Positions 1 through 8,014 of a DNA stretch of 64,000 nt are shown one piece after another. Origin of the DNA: an uncultured Eubacteriales bacterium. Its GTDB lineage: Bacteria; Bacillota; Clostridia; Oscillospirales; CAG-272. The translations under genes and the position numbers were made by a program. Each line of letters begins with the position of its first letter. Positions within the stretch are counted from its first letter, which is position 1. The DNA is taken from contig URHI01000001.1 of NCBI GenBank assembly GCA_900547565.1, positions 1 through 64,000 on the forward strand, in the 5' to 3' direction. Under the pieces are notes generated by a model. That model saw nothing but the letters and a program-made list of their open reading frames with translations, made no database searches and was not told where the DNA came from.

Positions 1-747
1 CCTGCCGACGGCGAAAGCGCAATGAAGGAAAGCCGTAATATCACCGCAAACGGCTGCTACTTCAACCTGCGCTACCCATTCTGGCACGATGACAACGTGG
101 TTATCGACAGCTGTGAGCTTACCCCCCTTTGCCGCGCGGCACTGTGGTATACAAAAAATGTAGACATCAAAAACACCCGGCTGCACGGTATAAAAGCACT
201 GCGTGAGTGTGCGGACATAAATATTGAAAACTGCGATATAGAATCGCCCGAGTTCGGCTGGTTTTCAAAACGCATATCCGTATCAGATACGCACGCGGTG
301 GGCGAGTACTTCATGCTCCGTGCGGAAGGACTCAAAATACATAATCTGAAATTCTCCGGCAAATATTCGTTTCAATACGTTGAGAATGCAGTTGTCAGCG
401 ACTGCGACATTGACACTAAGGACGCATTCTGGCACTGCCGTAACGTCACGGTAACAAACTGCCGCGTCAAAGGCGAATATCTGGCTTGGTACTCCGAAGA
501 CCTGACCTTCAAAGACTGTGTTATAATCGGTACACAGCCGCTGTGCTACTGCCGTGGGCTGAAGCTGATAAACTGCCGCATGGAGGATACCGACCTCAGC
601 TTTGAAAAGTCCGACGTCGAGGCAACACTTACTGCCCCGATCGTCAGCATCAAAAATCCCCATTCGGGCAGCATCAGCGTTCCGGCAGTCGGAGAAATCA
701 TTATGGACGACCCCGAGGCACGGGGACAGGTGATCATCACCGGCTGA
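1..747 (+). CDS. DUF3737 family right-handed beta-helix protein (5' end outside window)
   Basis: The reading frame is open to the first base, and the residues before the first internal ATG (position 22) read GESAMKESRNI. This matches the GES-LKESRNI segment that lies inside DUF3737 proteins, so the true start is upstream of the window. The visible 248 residues are short beta-helix rungs with repeated 'N/D-C-x-(hydrophobic)' turns (DSCELT, NCDIES, SDCDID, TNCRVK, KDCVII, INCRME). A conserved tail (SIKNPHSGSISVPAVGEIIM) closes the domain. The family is widespread in gut Firmicutes and has no established biochemical function; a beta-helix of this kind suggests carbohydrate or surface binding, which is inference. 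No signal peptide can be judged because the N-terminus is missing. Confidence 0.8.
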   Translation, partial: PADGESAMKESRNITANGCYFNLRYPFWHDDNVVIDSCELTPLCRAALWYTKNVDIKNTRLHGIKALRECADINIENCDIESPEFGWFSKRISVSDTHAVGEYFMLRAEGLKIHNLKFSGKYSFQYVENAVVSDCDIDTKDAFWHCRNVTVTNCRVKGEYLAWYSEDLTFKDCVIIGTQPLCYCRGLKLINCRMEDTDLSFEKSDVEATLTAPIVSIKNPHSGSISVPAVGEIIMDDPEARGQVIITG

Positions 748-857
748 GCCGGACTCGGATCAGCAATTTAATTTATATTGAAAGGATCGCCTTTTATGTG
801 TCCATATCAGCGCACCGGGCACTTCTCTTCCGGATCTAAAAAGGTGAACATATAAAA

Positions 858-1781
858 ATGTTTGTAATTGACTCTCACTGCGACAGTATTCAGCGGGTCG
901 ACGCCGGCCTGCAAATGCTGAAAAATCCTTATAATATGAGCCACCGATGGCCGCAATGTCAGTTTGTGGCAATGTTCTGCAGCTGGCCGCGCCAGACCCC
1001 CGAGCAGGATAACGCCCGCATGCTGCGCTACGCCAAGCTGTTTCATGAGCAAATGGAAATACAGTCGGACGTACTCCGGCAGTGCCGCACCGGAGCCGAA
1101 ATCGAGCAAGTACTTATGTCCGGCAAAAATGCCGCCGTAATGACAATAGAGGGCGGTACCGGACTGCTCGGCAGTACCGAACAGCTTGAGCATATGTACG
1201 ACCTCGGCACACGGGTTTGCGGTCTTACCTGGCAGGACAACGACCTCGGCTGTTCAAACCGAGCCGACCCGGACACGGGACTGACACCTGCCGGATTGGC
1301 AATGGCACGCCGCTGTACAGAGCTTGGAATACTGCTGGACGTGTCGCATCTGTCTGACCGCGGCTTCTGGCAGCTGTGCGAGCTGTCTGACGCACCGTTT
1401 GTGGCAACACACTCCAATTTTCGCGGTGCCTGTAACCACAGCCGCAACCTGACAGACGAAATGGCGCTTGAAATGAAACGCAGAGGGTGTATGATAGGGA
1501 CATTCAATCTGTGCCGGGAGTTTCTCCGTGAGGACGGCGAGGCCGACATAGATGACATTATCAGCATGACGGATTATGCGCTGAGTCTGCTGGGAGACGG
1601 CTGTATAGGCTTCGGCTGTGATATCGACGGCACAAGCGATAAATATCCGCACGGCATCACCATGAAGCACAGCATTCATGATGACATAATCGAACAACTG
1701 CAAAAGCGTTATCCTACCTCTACGGTAGAACGCCTGGCCGGCTCAAACTGGCTTGAATTTCTAAAAAACAATTTAGTCTGA
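858..1781 (+). CDS. Membrane dipeptidase-like metallopeptidase, family M19
   Basis: The 307-residue protein has the M19 (renal dipeptidase) layout. DSHCDS near residue 5 supplies the first zinc ligands, TIEGG near residue 97 the bridging glutamate, LDVSHLSD near 156 and ATHSNFRG near 176 the histidines, and GFGCDIDG near 256 the final acidic motif. These enzymes cleave dipeptides, including D-amino-acid-containing ones, on a binuclear zinc centre. There is no signal peptide, so it is cytoplasmic. The start has only a weak ribosome site (AAGGTG), with no better ATG nearby. It lies 20 bp before the next lipoprotein gene on the same strand, so the two are probably co-transcribed. Confidence 0.88.
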   Translation: MFVIDSHCDSIQRVDAGLQMLKNPYNMSHRWPQCQFVAMFCSWPRQTPEQDNARMLRYAKLFHEQMEIQSDVLRQCRTGAEIEQVLMSGKNAAVMTIEGGTGLLGSTEQLEHMYDLGTRVCGLTWQDNDLGCSNRADPDTGLTPAGLAMARRCTELGILLDVSHLSDRGFWQLCELSDAPFVATHSNFRGACNHSRNLTDEMALEMKRRGCMIGTFNLCREFLREDGEADIDDIISMTDYALSLLGDGCIGFGCDIDGTSDKYPHGITMKHSIHDDIIEQLQKRYPTSTVERLAGSNWLEFLKNNLV

Positions 1782-1801
1782 ACCCTCCGGAGGCAGAGCT
1801 T

Positions 1802-3652
1802 ATGAAATTACGATACATAGCTGTCATAGCTGTATTGCTGATATGCACAATATTGGCGTTTGGCTGTAATAATTCCGGCGACGGCACAAACACAGCTACG
1901 TCATCAGACACTGATACAACAGCGCTGGTTCCTACCGTCACGCTGTTCCGAGACGGCACTACCGACCACATCATAATACGGCCGGCACGTCCGTCGGACG
2001 AAGAGTTCAACGCTTTCATCGCACTGCAAAACGCCTTCAAGGCAAGCGGCGTGATAATAGAGGGTGAGCGTGATTCAGCCGAGCCGTCACAGTATGAAAT
2101 AATCATAGGCCCGACCGATCGCGAAGAAAGCAAGCAGGCAGCCAAGGGACTGCGCGATGACGACTACGTGATAAAGGTTGTCGGCGACAAGCTGGTTATC
2201 GTGGGCGGCTCTCCAAAAGCGACGTTTACCGCGACTCAGCGCTTCATAGAAGAATACGTTTCCGGAAAAAGCATGCTGGAAATTCCGGTCAATATGTCAA
2301 TAACCGAGACCGGACAGTACAATGTAGGCAATCTTACGATAAACAGCATCAACATCAGCGAATTCTCCATAGTAACACATTATCCGGCAACCCGGCGTGA
2401 CGCCTTTGCCTCACAGATGCTATCGTCGGCAGTCAATCGGCTGACCGGATACACACTCAAGACCTACGACGACCGCAAAGACGCAACAGAACATGAAATA
2501 ATCATCGGTGCGACCTCGCACTCGGACAAAACCTGCGGCGACCATGAGTACGCAGTCTATTTCAAGGACGGCAATCTGCACATAAACGGCGATTCCGCAT
2601 CTCTTATACATGCCGTAAGCAGCTTTATCTCGGAAAATCTGCCCGACAATGCTACCGGTGAACTCGCGCTCGATATCACCGAAGACAGCACCTTTAAGTC
2701 AACAGCCGTCATCTATCCCGCAGAGGCCACTCTTGACGGAAAACAGCTTGTGGCACTTTGCGACCAGAAAAATTCATCGCTGGTCATAATTGACCTTAAT
2801 GCTCCCGACCCGACCTCAAAGGACGCCATAGTATGGACCTGGCGTCCGACAGCTGCACTTGGATATATGCAAACGTCCTCATACGGTAACCGCATTGACG
2901 AAGCCATTCTGCGCTACAGTGAGGTAAAGGGCTGTTACGTAGTATGCATAACATCATCGTCAGGTTACATGTGCGTGGCGGAATATCCGTCAGGCAAGTG
3001 CCTGTGGGAAGCCTCGGCATCCGGACTCGGTCCTCATTCGATCGAATATCTGCCGGACGGCAATGTTGCTGTCGTGTGTAGCGGAAACAGTAATTATCAG
3101 AACGGCTGCGTCCGTATTTACACCGCATCGATCCATAAAAGCTCGGCAAAATATGTCTCCAAACAAATTCCCGGAGCTCACGGCGTAATTTGGGACGATG
3201 ATCTTCAGCTGCTGTGGGTGCTCGGAGACAATAAGCTGTGCGCTTTCCGCATATCGGGCACGCCTCAGTCACCCGCGCTGACGGAGGTTGAACAGTTTTG
3301 CGTCCACTCGGGAATTACAGGGGGACACAATCTGTCGGTCGACCCGTCAGATCCGGATAAGCTGTGGGTAACCGGCAGCAACGTCTGGACGGTGAGAAAA
3401 TCCAACGGCATTATTACTCAGGAAGTTCCGGGCGGTAGCGTAATAACCCGTCAGGCAGTAAAATCAATGGACAGCTTTGAGGATGGAACGATTATTCAGT
3501 CCGTGGCCACCAATGTCACCGCCGCACACAATACCGACACACTGCGCGTCTACCGCACGTCGGACGGCGGCAAGACATATACCTGCCAGACCTATGTATT
3601 CGCAGACCGCGCATTTTACAAGGCACGCCGTGTATCGGCGCAATACACATAA
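1802..3652 (+). CDS. Lipoprotein with duplicated N-terminal module and C-terminal beta-propeller (DUF6528-like)
   Basis: A lipoprotein signal peptide ends in the lipobox LAFGC (Cys22), followed by a Thr/Ser linker. Two copies of an alpha/beta module follow: residues about 46-155 (core YEIIIGPTDREES, then DDYVIKVVGDKLVIVGG) and about 178-280 (core HEIIIGATSHSD). The same module occurs in three other lipoproteins of this window. From about residue 313 the protein reads as a propeller (QLVALCDQKNSSLVIIDL, ending in a WVTGSNVW blade), like DUF6528 proteins. The module resembles the N-terminal domain of GH67/DUF4838 glycosidases by motif, and substrate binding is inferred. GGAGG lies 9 nt before the ATG. 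It is probably anchored outside the membrane. Function is unknown. Confidence 0.8.
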   Translation: MKLRYIAVIAVLLICTILAFGCNNSGDGTNTATSSDTDTTALVPTVTLFRDGTTDHIIIRPARPSDEEFNAFIALQNAFKASGVIIEGERDSAEPSQYEIIIGPTDREESKQAAKGLRDDDYVIKVVGDKLVIVGGSPKATFTATQRFIEEYVSGKSMLEIPVNMSITETGQYNVGNLTINSINISEFSIVTHYPATRRDAFASQMLSSAVNRLTGYTLKTYDDRKDATEHEIIIGATSHSDKTCGDHEYAVYFKDGNLHINGDSASLIHAVSSFISENLPDNATGELALDITEDSTFKSTAVIYPAEATLDGKQLVALCDQKNSSLVIIDLNAPDPTSKDAIVWTWRPTAALGYMQTSSYGNRIDEAILRYSEVKGCYVVCITSSSGYMCVAEYPSGKCLWEASASGLGPHSIEYLPDGNVAVVCSGNSNYQNGCVRIYTASIHKSSAKYVSKQIPGAHGVIWDDDLQLLWVLGDNKLCAFRISGTPQSPALTEVEQFCVHSGITGGHNLSVDPSDPDKLWVTGSNVWTVRKSNGIITQEVPGGSVITRQAVKSMDSFEDGTIIQSVATNVTAAHNTDTLRVYRTSDGGKTYTCQTYVFADRAFYKARRVSAQYT

Positions 3653-3667
3653 ATATCAAACCAAAAA

Positions 3668-3718
3668 CAGGGTAGAAAACTGATCTGATTAACAGCAGAT
3701 AACCGATTTTCTACCCTG
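3668..3718 (+). terminator. Long-loop inverted repeat ending the 0.9-3.65 kb operon
   Basis: A perfect 12-bp inverted repeat (CAGGGTAGAAAA / TTTTCTACCCTG) with a 27-nt loop starts 15 bp after the lipoprotein stop codon and has an ATTTTG tail. It is probably a terminator, although the loop is long. Confidence 0.6.
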
Positions 3719-3929
3719 ATTTTGCGTCTGCCTGAACAGCTTACAGCTCATACTCCATCCGCAAGGTAGGCTGTTCTGGCAGGTGAAATATCTTCCCATT
3801 GAAAAAATCCGAAATTACCTGCTCCCGGGGTGTGTAGCTCGTCCCGCAAGTATTCTGACGTTTGAAAGCATAACAAAGCAGACACGATAATTGAATTTTC
3901 AGTCGCCGCAGGTAAATGATACATCCATC

Positions 3930-3967
3930 TGAAATAACCGTCCTTTGGTGAAATAACCGTCCTTTGG
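3930..3967. repeat. Tandem 19-bp duplication upstream of the padR promoter
   Basis: The 19-bp unit TGAAATAACCGTCCTTTGG occurs twice head-to-tail without a spacer (3930-3948 and 3949-3967). It ends about 70 bp before the -35 box of padR. It could be a regulatory direct repeat or a recent slippage duplication. Confidence 0.6.
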
Positions 3968-4040
3968 TGTTTATTTTACCACATACACCTTGTTGCCTGT
4001 AAAGTCGCCGAAAAATCTCAATAAAATTTTTAAATACTAC

Positions 4041-4069
4041 TTGACACGTAATACTATGTGTTGTATAAT
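4041..4069 (+). promoter_or_regulatory. Consensus sigma-A promoter of the padR operon
   Basis: TTGACA (4041-4046), a 17-bp spacer and TATAAT (4064-4069) match the consensus exactly, and AAGGAGGTG follows 10 bp later. The region holds imperfect dyads (ACGTAATAC ... GTACGT) that overlap both boxes, where a PadR autorepressor would be expected to bind. The operator is inferred. Confidence 0.85.
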
Positions 4070-4091
4070 ATTGTACGTAAGGAGGTGTTGT

Positions 4092-4403
4092 ATGGACATT
4101 CAACTCAAACGAGGCCTGCTGGACGTCTGCGTACTGGCGGCAATAAAAGACGAAGACTCCTACGGCTACCGTATCGTCAAGGATATGGCACCGTACGTCG
4201 AAATCTCGGAGTCAACACTCTATCCCATACTGCGGCGGCTGGAAGCGGCAGAGCTTCTTAGCGTGCGCACCGCCGAGCACAATGGCAGGCTGCGCAAATA
4301 TTACCACATCACGCCGGCAGGACTTGAGCGCATCGAGCAGTTCAAAAACGAGTGGAGTGAAATCATGGCAATATATCAATACATCACAAGGGAGGAAAAG
4401 TGA
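4092..4403 (+). CDS. PadR family transcriptional regulator
   Basis: The 103-residue protein is a complete PadR-type winged helix. LLDVCVLAAI opens helix 1, the family motif YGYRIVKDM follows, ESTLYPILRRLE is the recognition helix, and GRLRKYYHITPAG is the wing. The start at 4092 was chosen because the ribosome site GGAGGTG sits 5 nt upstream and directly downstream of a consensus promoter; the frame extends further 5' but would cross that promoter. PadR genes followed by DUF1700 and DUF4097 membrane proteins are a common Firmicutes arrangement in which PadR represses its own operon until an envelope or small-molecule signal releases it. Its stop is 1 bp before the next start. Confidence 0.93.
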   Translation: MDIQLKRGLLDVCVLAAIKDEDSYGYRIVKDMAPYVEISESTLYPILRRLEAAELLSVRTAEHNGRLRKYYHITPAGLERIEQFKNEWSEIMAIYQYITREEK

Positions 4404-4404
4404 A

Positions 4405-5007
4405 ATGACAAAATCCGATTTTGTTTCCGCACTGCGCGAACATCTGTCGGGGCTGCCGGAAGCGGATATACGCAGATCAACGGATTACTACAGCGAGATC
4501 ATAGAAGACCGCATGGAAGACGGAGTTGATGAACAGCAGGCAGTAGCGGCGCTGGGCCCAATCGACGAAATTGCGTCGCAGATACTCATGGACACACCGC
4601 TGACCAAACTGGTAAAGGCCAGAGTAAAACCTTCACGCGCACTACGCGCATGGGAAATAATATTTCTGATATTAGGCTCGCCGATCTGGCTTTCACTGCT
4701 GATAGCGGCAGTCTGTGTCATACTCGCAGTGTACACCGTGCTTTGGGCCGTGATAGTGGTGTTTTACGCCGTGGTTCTGAGCTTTGCTGCCGCAACGATA
4801 GCCGGGGCGGGCGGTGCATTCATGTTTGCCATCATGGGTAATGCATTGTCGGCACTGGGGATTTTCGGCGTTGGACTGGTCTGCGCCGGGCTTGCAATAC
4901 TGCTGTTTTTCGGCGTAAATGCACTTACGGTGCTTTTCGTACGTCTGAGCCGCATAATATTGCACGGCATTAAATCATGCTTTATCAACAAGGGGGACAA
5001 ACAATGA
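4405..5007 (+). CDS. DUF1700 (HAAS-domain) membrane protein
   Basis: The cytosolic N-terminal helical domain (about residues 1-65: SDFVSALREHLSGLPEADI, then YYSEIIEDRMEDG and AVAALG) is the DUF1700/HAAS signature. Hydrophobic segments follow at about residues 90-112, 115-150 and 155-185. The start is the ATG one base after the padR stop, with GGGAGGAAAAG upstream. The 3' end overlaps the next start as ATGA, indicating translational coupling. In such operons the HAAS domain is thought to link the PadR regulator to membrane partners. That role is family knowledge rather than something visible here. Confidence 0.88.
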   Translation: MTKSDFVSALREHLSGLPEADIRRSTDYYSEIIEDRMEDGVDEQQAVAALGPIDEIASQILMDTPLTKLVKARVKPSRALRAWEIIFLILGSPIWLSLLIAAVCVILAVYTVLWAVIVVFYAVVLSFAAATIAGAGGAFMFAIMGNALSALGIFGVGLVCAGLAILLFFGVNALTVLFVRLSRIILHGIKSCFINKGDKQ

Positions 5008-5915
5008 AAAGATCCATTAAAGTTGCAATAATCGTGGCTGTCGCGCTGATAGCGGCAGGACTGCTCACTGTACTGGCCGCGTTTGCCGTCGGCGGTTTCG
5101 ATATAAGATCATTCAACACCGTCACATACATCGAGAACTCAGTCCCGATAGACATACCGTTTGACAGCGTGTCAGTCGACTGCACAACTGCAGACGTGCG
5201 CATCATACGCTCTCCGGACGGCCGTGCACGTGTCGTATTCTCCGACTGTGATGACCACGCGATCTCCCATTCGGCAACCGTCCGTGACGGAGAACTGACC
5301 GTCACGCGCACCGACAACCGCACTGTGCACATATACGCAGAGGTCAACATCGGACAGGGCGGCCCAACAATTACTGTCTATCTGCCGCAGGACCAATACA
5401 GCGAGCTTGACATCAGTACAACCAGCGGAAACGTTGACATTTCAGCGGGATTCCGATTTGATGAAGCTGAAATTCACACCACCAGCGGCTCAATCCACGC
5501 AGTCGGATGCACCGGTCAAAAGCTTGAGGGACGTTCGTCAAGCGGGACTGTACGGCTTGAAAATGTGCAGTGTGAGGAAATAAAAGCACAAAGCAGCAGC
5601 GGCGGCATACAGCTTGAAGCCGTCCGTTGTCTGAATACAGAAGCGCAAAGCAGCAGCGGCACCATCCGCCTCACCGACGTCATAGCGACCGGCTTTATCA
5701 AAATTCACAACAGCAGCGGAGGCGTGCGTCTGGCCCAAAGCGACGCTCCAAAACTGCAAATTGAGACCTCAAGCGGCAGTGTCACCGGTTCCCTGCTGAC
5801 ATCAAAATTATTTGATATCACAACATCAAGCGGCACCGTACGACTGCCCGAGCAGGGCGACGGAGGTGTGTGTGAGATCAGAACCTCCAGCGGAAATATA
5901 AACTTAACCCAATAA
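5004..5915 (+). CDS. DUF4097 family beta-helical membrane-anchored protein
   Basis: A single N-terminal membrane segment (about residues 5-32) is followed by an extracytoplasmic domain built of about nine repeats of 18-20 residues, each carrying TSSG, SSSG or NSSG. Examples are ISTTSGNVDI, RSSSGTVRLEN, QSSSGTIRLTD and TSSGNINLT at the end. This is the DUF4097 'adhesin-like' fold, a regular beta-solenoid. The gene overlaps the DUF1700 stop by 4 bp (ATGA) and ends the three-gene operon. No enzyme motif is present. A structural or sensing role at the cell surface is inferred. Confidence 0.88.
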   Translation: MKRSIKVAIIVAVALIAAGLLTVLAAFAVGGFDIRSFNTVTYIENSVPIDIPFDSVSVDCTTADVRIIRSPDGRARVVFSDCDDHAISHSATVRDGELTVTRTDNRTVHIYAEVNIGQGGPTITVYLPQDQYSELDISTTSGNVDISAGFRFDEAEIHTTSGSIHAVGCTGQKLEGRSSSGTVRLENVQCEEIKAQSSSGGIQLEAVRCLNTEAQSSSGTIRLTDVIATGFIKIHNSSGGVRLAQSDAPKLQIETSSGSVTGSLLTSKLFDITTSSGTVRLPEQGDGGVCEIRTSSGNINLTQ

Positions 5916-5921
5916 CGGACA

Positions 5922-5960
5922 AAAAGCTCTGACGGACGATCTTTATCCGCCAGAGCTTTT
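5922..5960. terminator. Bidirectional terminator between convergent genes
   Basis: The stem AAAAGCTCTGaCGGA / TCCGcCAGAGCTTTT has one mismatch and a 9-nt loop. A-rich and T-rich flanks on both sides let it end both the DUF4097 operon (+) and the long minus-strand sugar operon, whose last gene ends at 6013. Confidence 0.85.
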
Positions 5961-6012
5961 ATCATATCCTAAGGATGGCTGATTAAATCCCCTTCCCTGT
6001 CACAGCCTTCGC

Positions 6013-7164
6013 TCAGAGCTTGCTTGCAAACTCCGCCGCCTGCTCCTCGGTCATATCCGGGTCTACATTTATGTAAACCGTACGGCTGAGTATGTCAAGC
6101 GTGCGAGGGCACATATCTGTGGTATAGTCGGTTCTCAGCCCCTGATTTTCCTTCATCAGGAAGGGATCCATAGCCGGGTGCGACGCTCCCTTTTTATTCA
6201 GTATGAAAGTCCAGTTGGAATATACGTGCTTTCCGGTGTCGATAGGCAGCTTGGTGTGGCAGGGTGCATTCTCCGCAAAGCGGCGTGCCTCAGCCTCACT
6301 ATCAAACTGAAGCGCCAGCGTAGTTCCGCAGTCACCATCAATATCATTGGAGGGAATACATTTGTACTTGGCGCCGATAGTCTGCATCATTATGCGCTTG
6401 TTGCGGCGCAGATCTGCAAGTATGCCGTCAAGACGGTCAAGCTGAACCGACAGTATTGCACCGCTGAACTCGTTGGCACGGTACTCGGTACCGGCAAACA
6501 CCGGCTCGGAAATGTCATCGAGCTGATTGCCGAAATATGCTATAGCACAGCTGTCATGATATATCAGCGCCCGTTCGTAGATGCGGCGGTCAGAGGTTAT
6601 GAGAGCACCTCCCTCTCCGGCAGAAACAATCTTGTAATAGTTGAAGCTGAACGCGCCGACATCGCCGATAGTGGCAAGTCTGCGGCCATGATAAGCACCG
6701 CCGTCTGCCTGGCAGGCGTCCTCAATAACGTGTATTCCATGCCTCCGGGCGATATCGCAAATTGCATCCATATTGCAGGGGAAGCCCTGAATGTGCACCG
6801 GCATGACCGCACGGGTGGCGGGGCCGATCTTTTTTTCAAAATCAGCGGGATCAAGCGTGCAGGATTCGTCTATCTCGGCCAGCACGGGAATAGCGCCTAC
6901 TGCCAGTACAGCCATAGCGGAGGCTATATATGTATACGCCGGAACTATGACCTCATCGCCGGGGCCTATGCCAAGACCGACCAACCCGCTTATAAGTGCG
7001 CCCATACCGGACGTCATCATAACAGCATAATCGGCGCCGGTTATTTTCTTCATCTTCTCCTCACATGTATAGACCGTCTTAAGTATAGTATCGGTCTTGA
7101 AGAACTTTCTGCTGTTTACCACCGCCTCAACGGCAGCGACTTCTTCCTTGCCTATTCTGTACAT
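6013..7164 (-). CDS. DegT/DnrJ/EryC1/StrS family PLP-dependent aminotransferase
   Basis: The 383-residue protein has the DegT fold. It shows MTSGMGALISGL near residue 50, VIVPAYTYIAS near 75, VIEDACQADGG near 148, and the PLP-lysine segment SFNYYKIVSAGEGGA near 172. The EYRANEFSGAI segment near 228 is also conserved. Such enzymes transaminate keto sugars in nucleotide-sugar or aminocyclitol chemistry. AAAGGAG precedes the start. It is the last gene of the minus-strand cluster, 14 bp after a TIM-barrel isomerase. That neighbourhood suggests it acts on a keto-sugar or keto-inositol intermediate, which is inference. Confidence 0.88.
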   Translation of the reverse strand: MYRIGKEEVAAVEAVVNSRKFFKTDTILKTVYTCEEKMKKITGADYAVMMTSGMGALISGLVGLGIGPGDEVIVPAYTYIASAMAVLAVGAIPVLAEIDESCTLDPADFEKKIGPATRAVMPVHIQGFPCNMDAICDIARRHGIHVIEDACQADGGAYHGRRLATIGDVGAFSFNYYKIVSAGEGGALITSDRRIYERALIYHDSCAIAYFGNQLDDISEPVFAGTEYRANEFSGAILSVQLDRLDGILADLRRNKRIMMQTIGAKYKCIPSNDIDGDCGTTLALQFDSEAEARRFAENAPCHTKLPIDTGKHVYSNWTFILNKKGASHPAMDPFLMKENQGLRTDYTTDMCPRTLDILSRTVYINVDPDMTEEQAAEFASKL

Positions 7165-7178
7165 AGCTGATTTCTCCT

Positions 7179-8009
7179 TTACCAGTTTTCGTTGAGATAC
7201 TTGAGGCTGATAGCTGCACTCTCTTTGTTTGTATATCTTGTCTTGTCAAGCTCGGCACAGAGATAGCCGCCGTAGTTAACGCTCTTGAGCACGCGGAACA
7301 CGCCCGGGAAATCTACAATACCCTCTCCCAGCTCGCGGAAGTTGCTGTACACCTCAACACCTATAGTCTGATCAATACCTCTGACGTCCATGTCGCCGGT
7401 TATATCCTTGAGATGCACAAACTTTATGCGCTCTTTGTACCTGTCGAACATGGTAACGGGGTCGCACTTGCCGGCAACCAGATGGGCAGTGTCGGGACCG
7501 AAGCCGACCAGCTCGGGATCTGTATTCTGCATAATAAAATCGATCTCATTTTCGTACATTATCGACGAATTGAAGTGCGGGTGCACACAGGGCGTGATGC
7601 CGTACTCGCGGCAGATTTTGGCCACCTCAATTGTGGTGTTCAGAGCGTAGCGCATGTGCTCGTTGTCGGCGAGGTTGGTGTACGGCTCGGGGCGGCTCGG
7701 GAACATGGCACTCTGCAGGCTTATGGTCTTTATTCCGTTCTTGGCAACAAAGCCTATGCGATCCTTAAGCCCTATAACGTCGTTTTCGTAGTTGCCCTTA
7801 AGATGAAAGTAAAAGCTGACCGGGTGTACGTCATACTCGTCTGTTATGGCCTTGAAGTCGGCAAAATCGTTTATAAATGTGTCTATAAAAGCGCGCACGC
7901 TTTCAAAATATTTAAAGCCCACTGCGCTCATATCGGCACAGGACTGTATAAATTCTTCGCGTGTTTTGGTACCCCATGGCCACTGGGCGTATGCGAACTG
8001 ATTTGACAT
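7179..8009 (-). CDS. Sugar phosphate isomerase/epimerase, IolE/xylose-isomerase-like TIM barrel
   Basis: The 276-residue AP-endonuclease-2-type TIM barrel carries the metal-site motifs of sugar epimerases and inosose dehydratases: TPCVHPHFNSS near residue 142, GFGPDTAHLVAGKCDP near 170, KFVHLKDI near 198 and the late glutamate in YLCAELDKT. The DTAHL and HLKD pattern is close to IolE (2-keto-myo-inositol dehydratase), but motif reading cannot settle the substrate. AAAGGAG precedes the ATG. It sits 5 bp after the ceramidase-like gene and is clearly co-transcribed. A second barrel of the same superfamily is the first gene of this cluster. Confidence 0.85.
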   Translation of the reverse strand: MSNQFAYAQWPWGTKTREEFIQSCADMSAVGFKYFESVRAFIDTFINDFADFKAITDEYDVHPVSFYFHLKGNYENDVIGLKDRIGFVAKNGIKTISLQSAMFPSRPEPYTNLADNEHMRYALNTTIEVAKICREYGITPCVHPHFNSSIMYENEIDFIMQNTDPELVGFGPDTAHLVAGKCDPVTMFDRYKERIKFVHLKDITGDMDVRGIDQTIGVEVYSNFRELGEGIVDFPGVFRVLKSVNYGGYLCAELDKTRYTNKESAAISLKYLNENW

Positions 8010-8014
8010 GATGT

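Noticed and set aside
3668..3718. The inverted repeat considered as a transposon end
   Set aside because: There is no partner repeat, transposase or target duplication; a terminator after the lipoprotein gene explains it.
3741..4103. A 120-codon minus-strand frame covering the padR promoter
   Set aside because: It would start inside the padR promoter and coding region and shows no convincing ribosome site. Its last 45 residues look somewhat protein-like and could be a gene remnant, but I cannot support that.
6178..7170. A 330-codon open frame on the plus strand opposite the DegT aminotransferase gene
   Set aside because: It is antisense to a well-supported gene, its translation has no domain pattern, and it lacks a ribosome site; it results from codon bias in the real gene.
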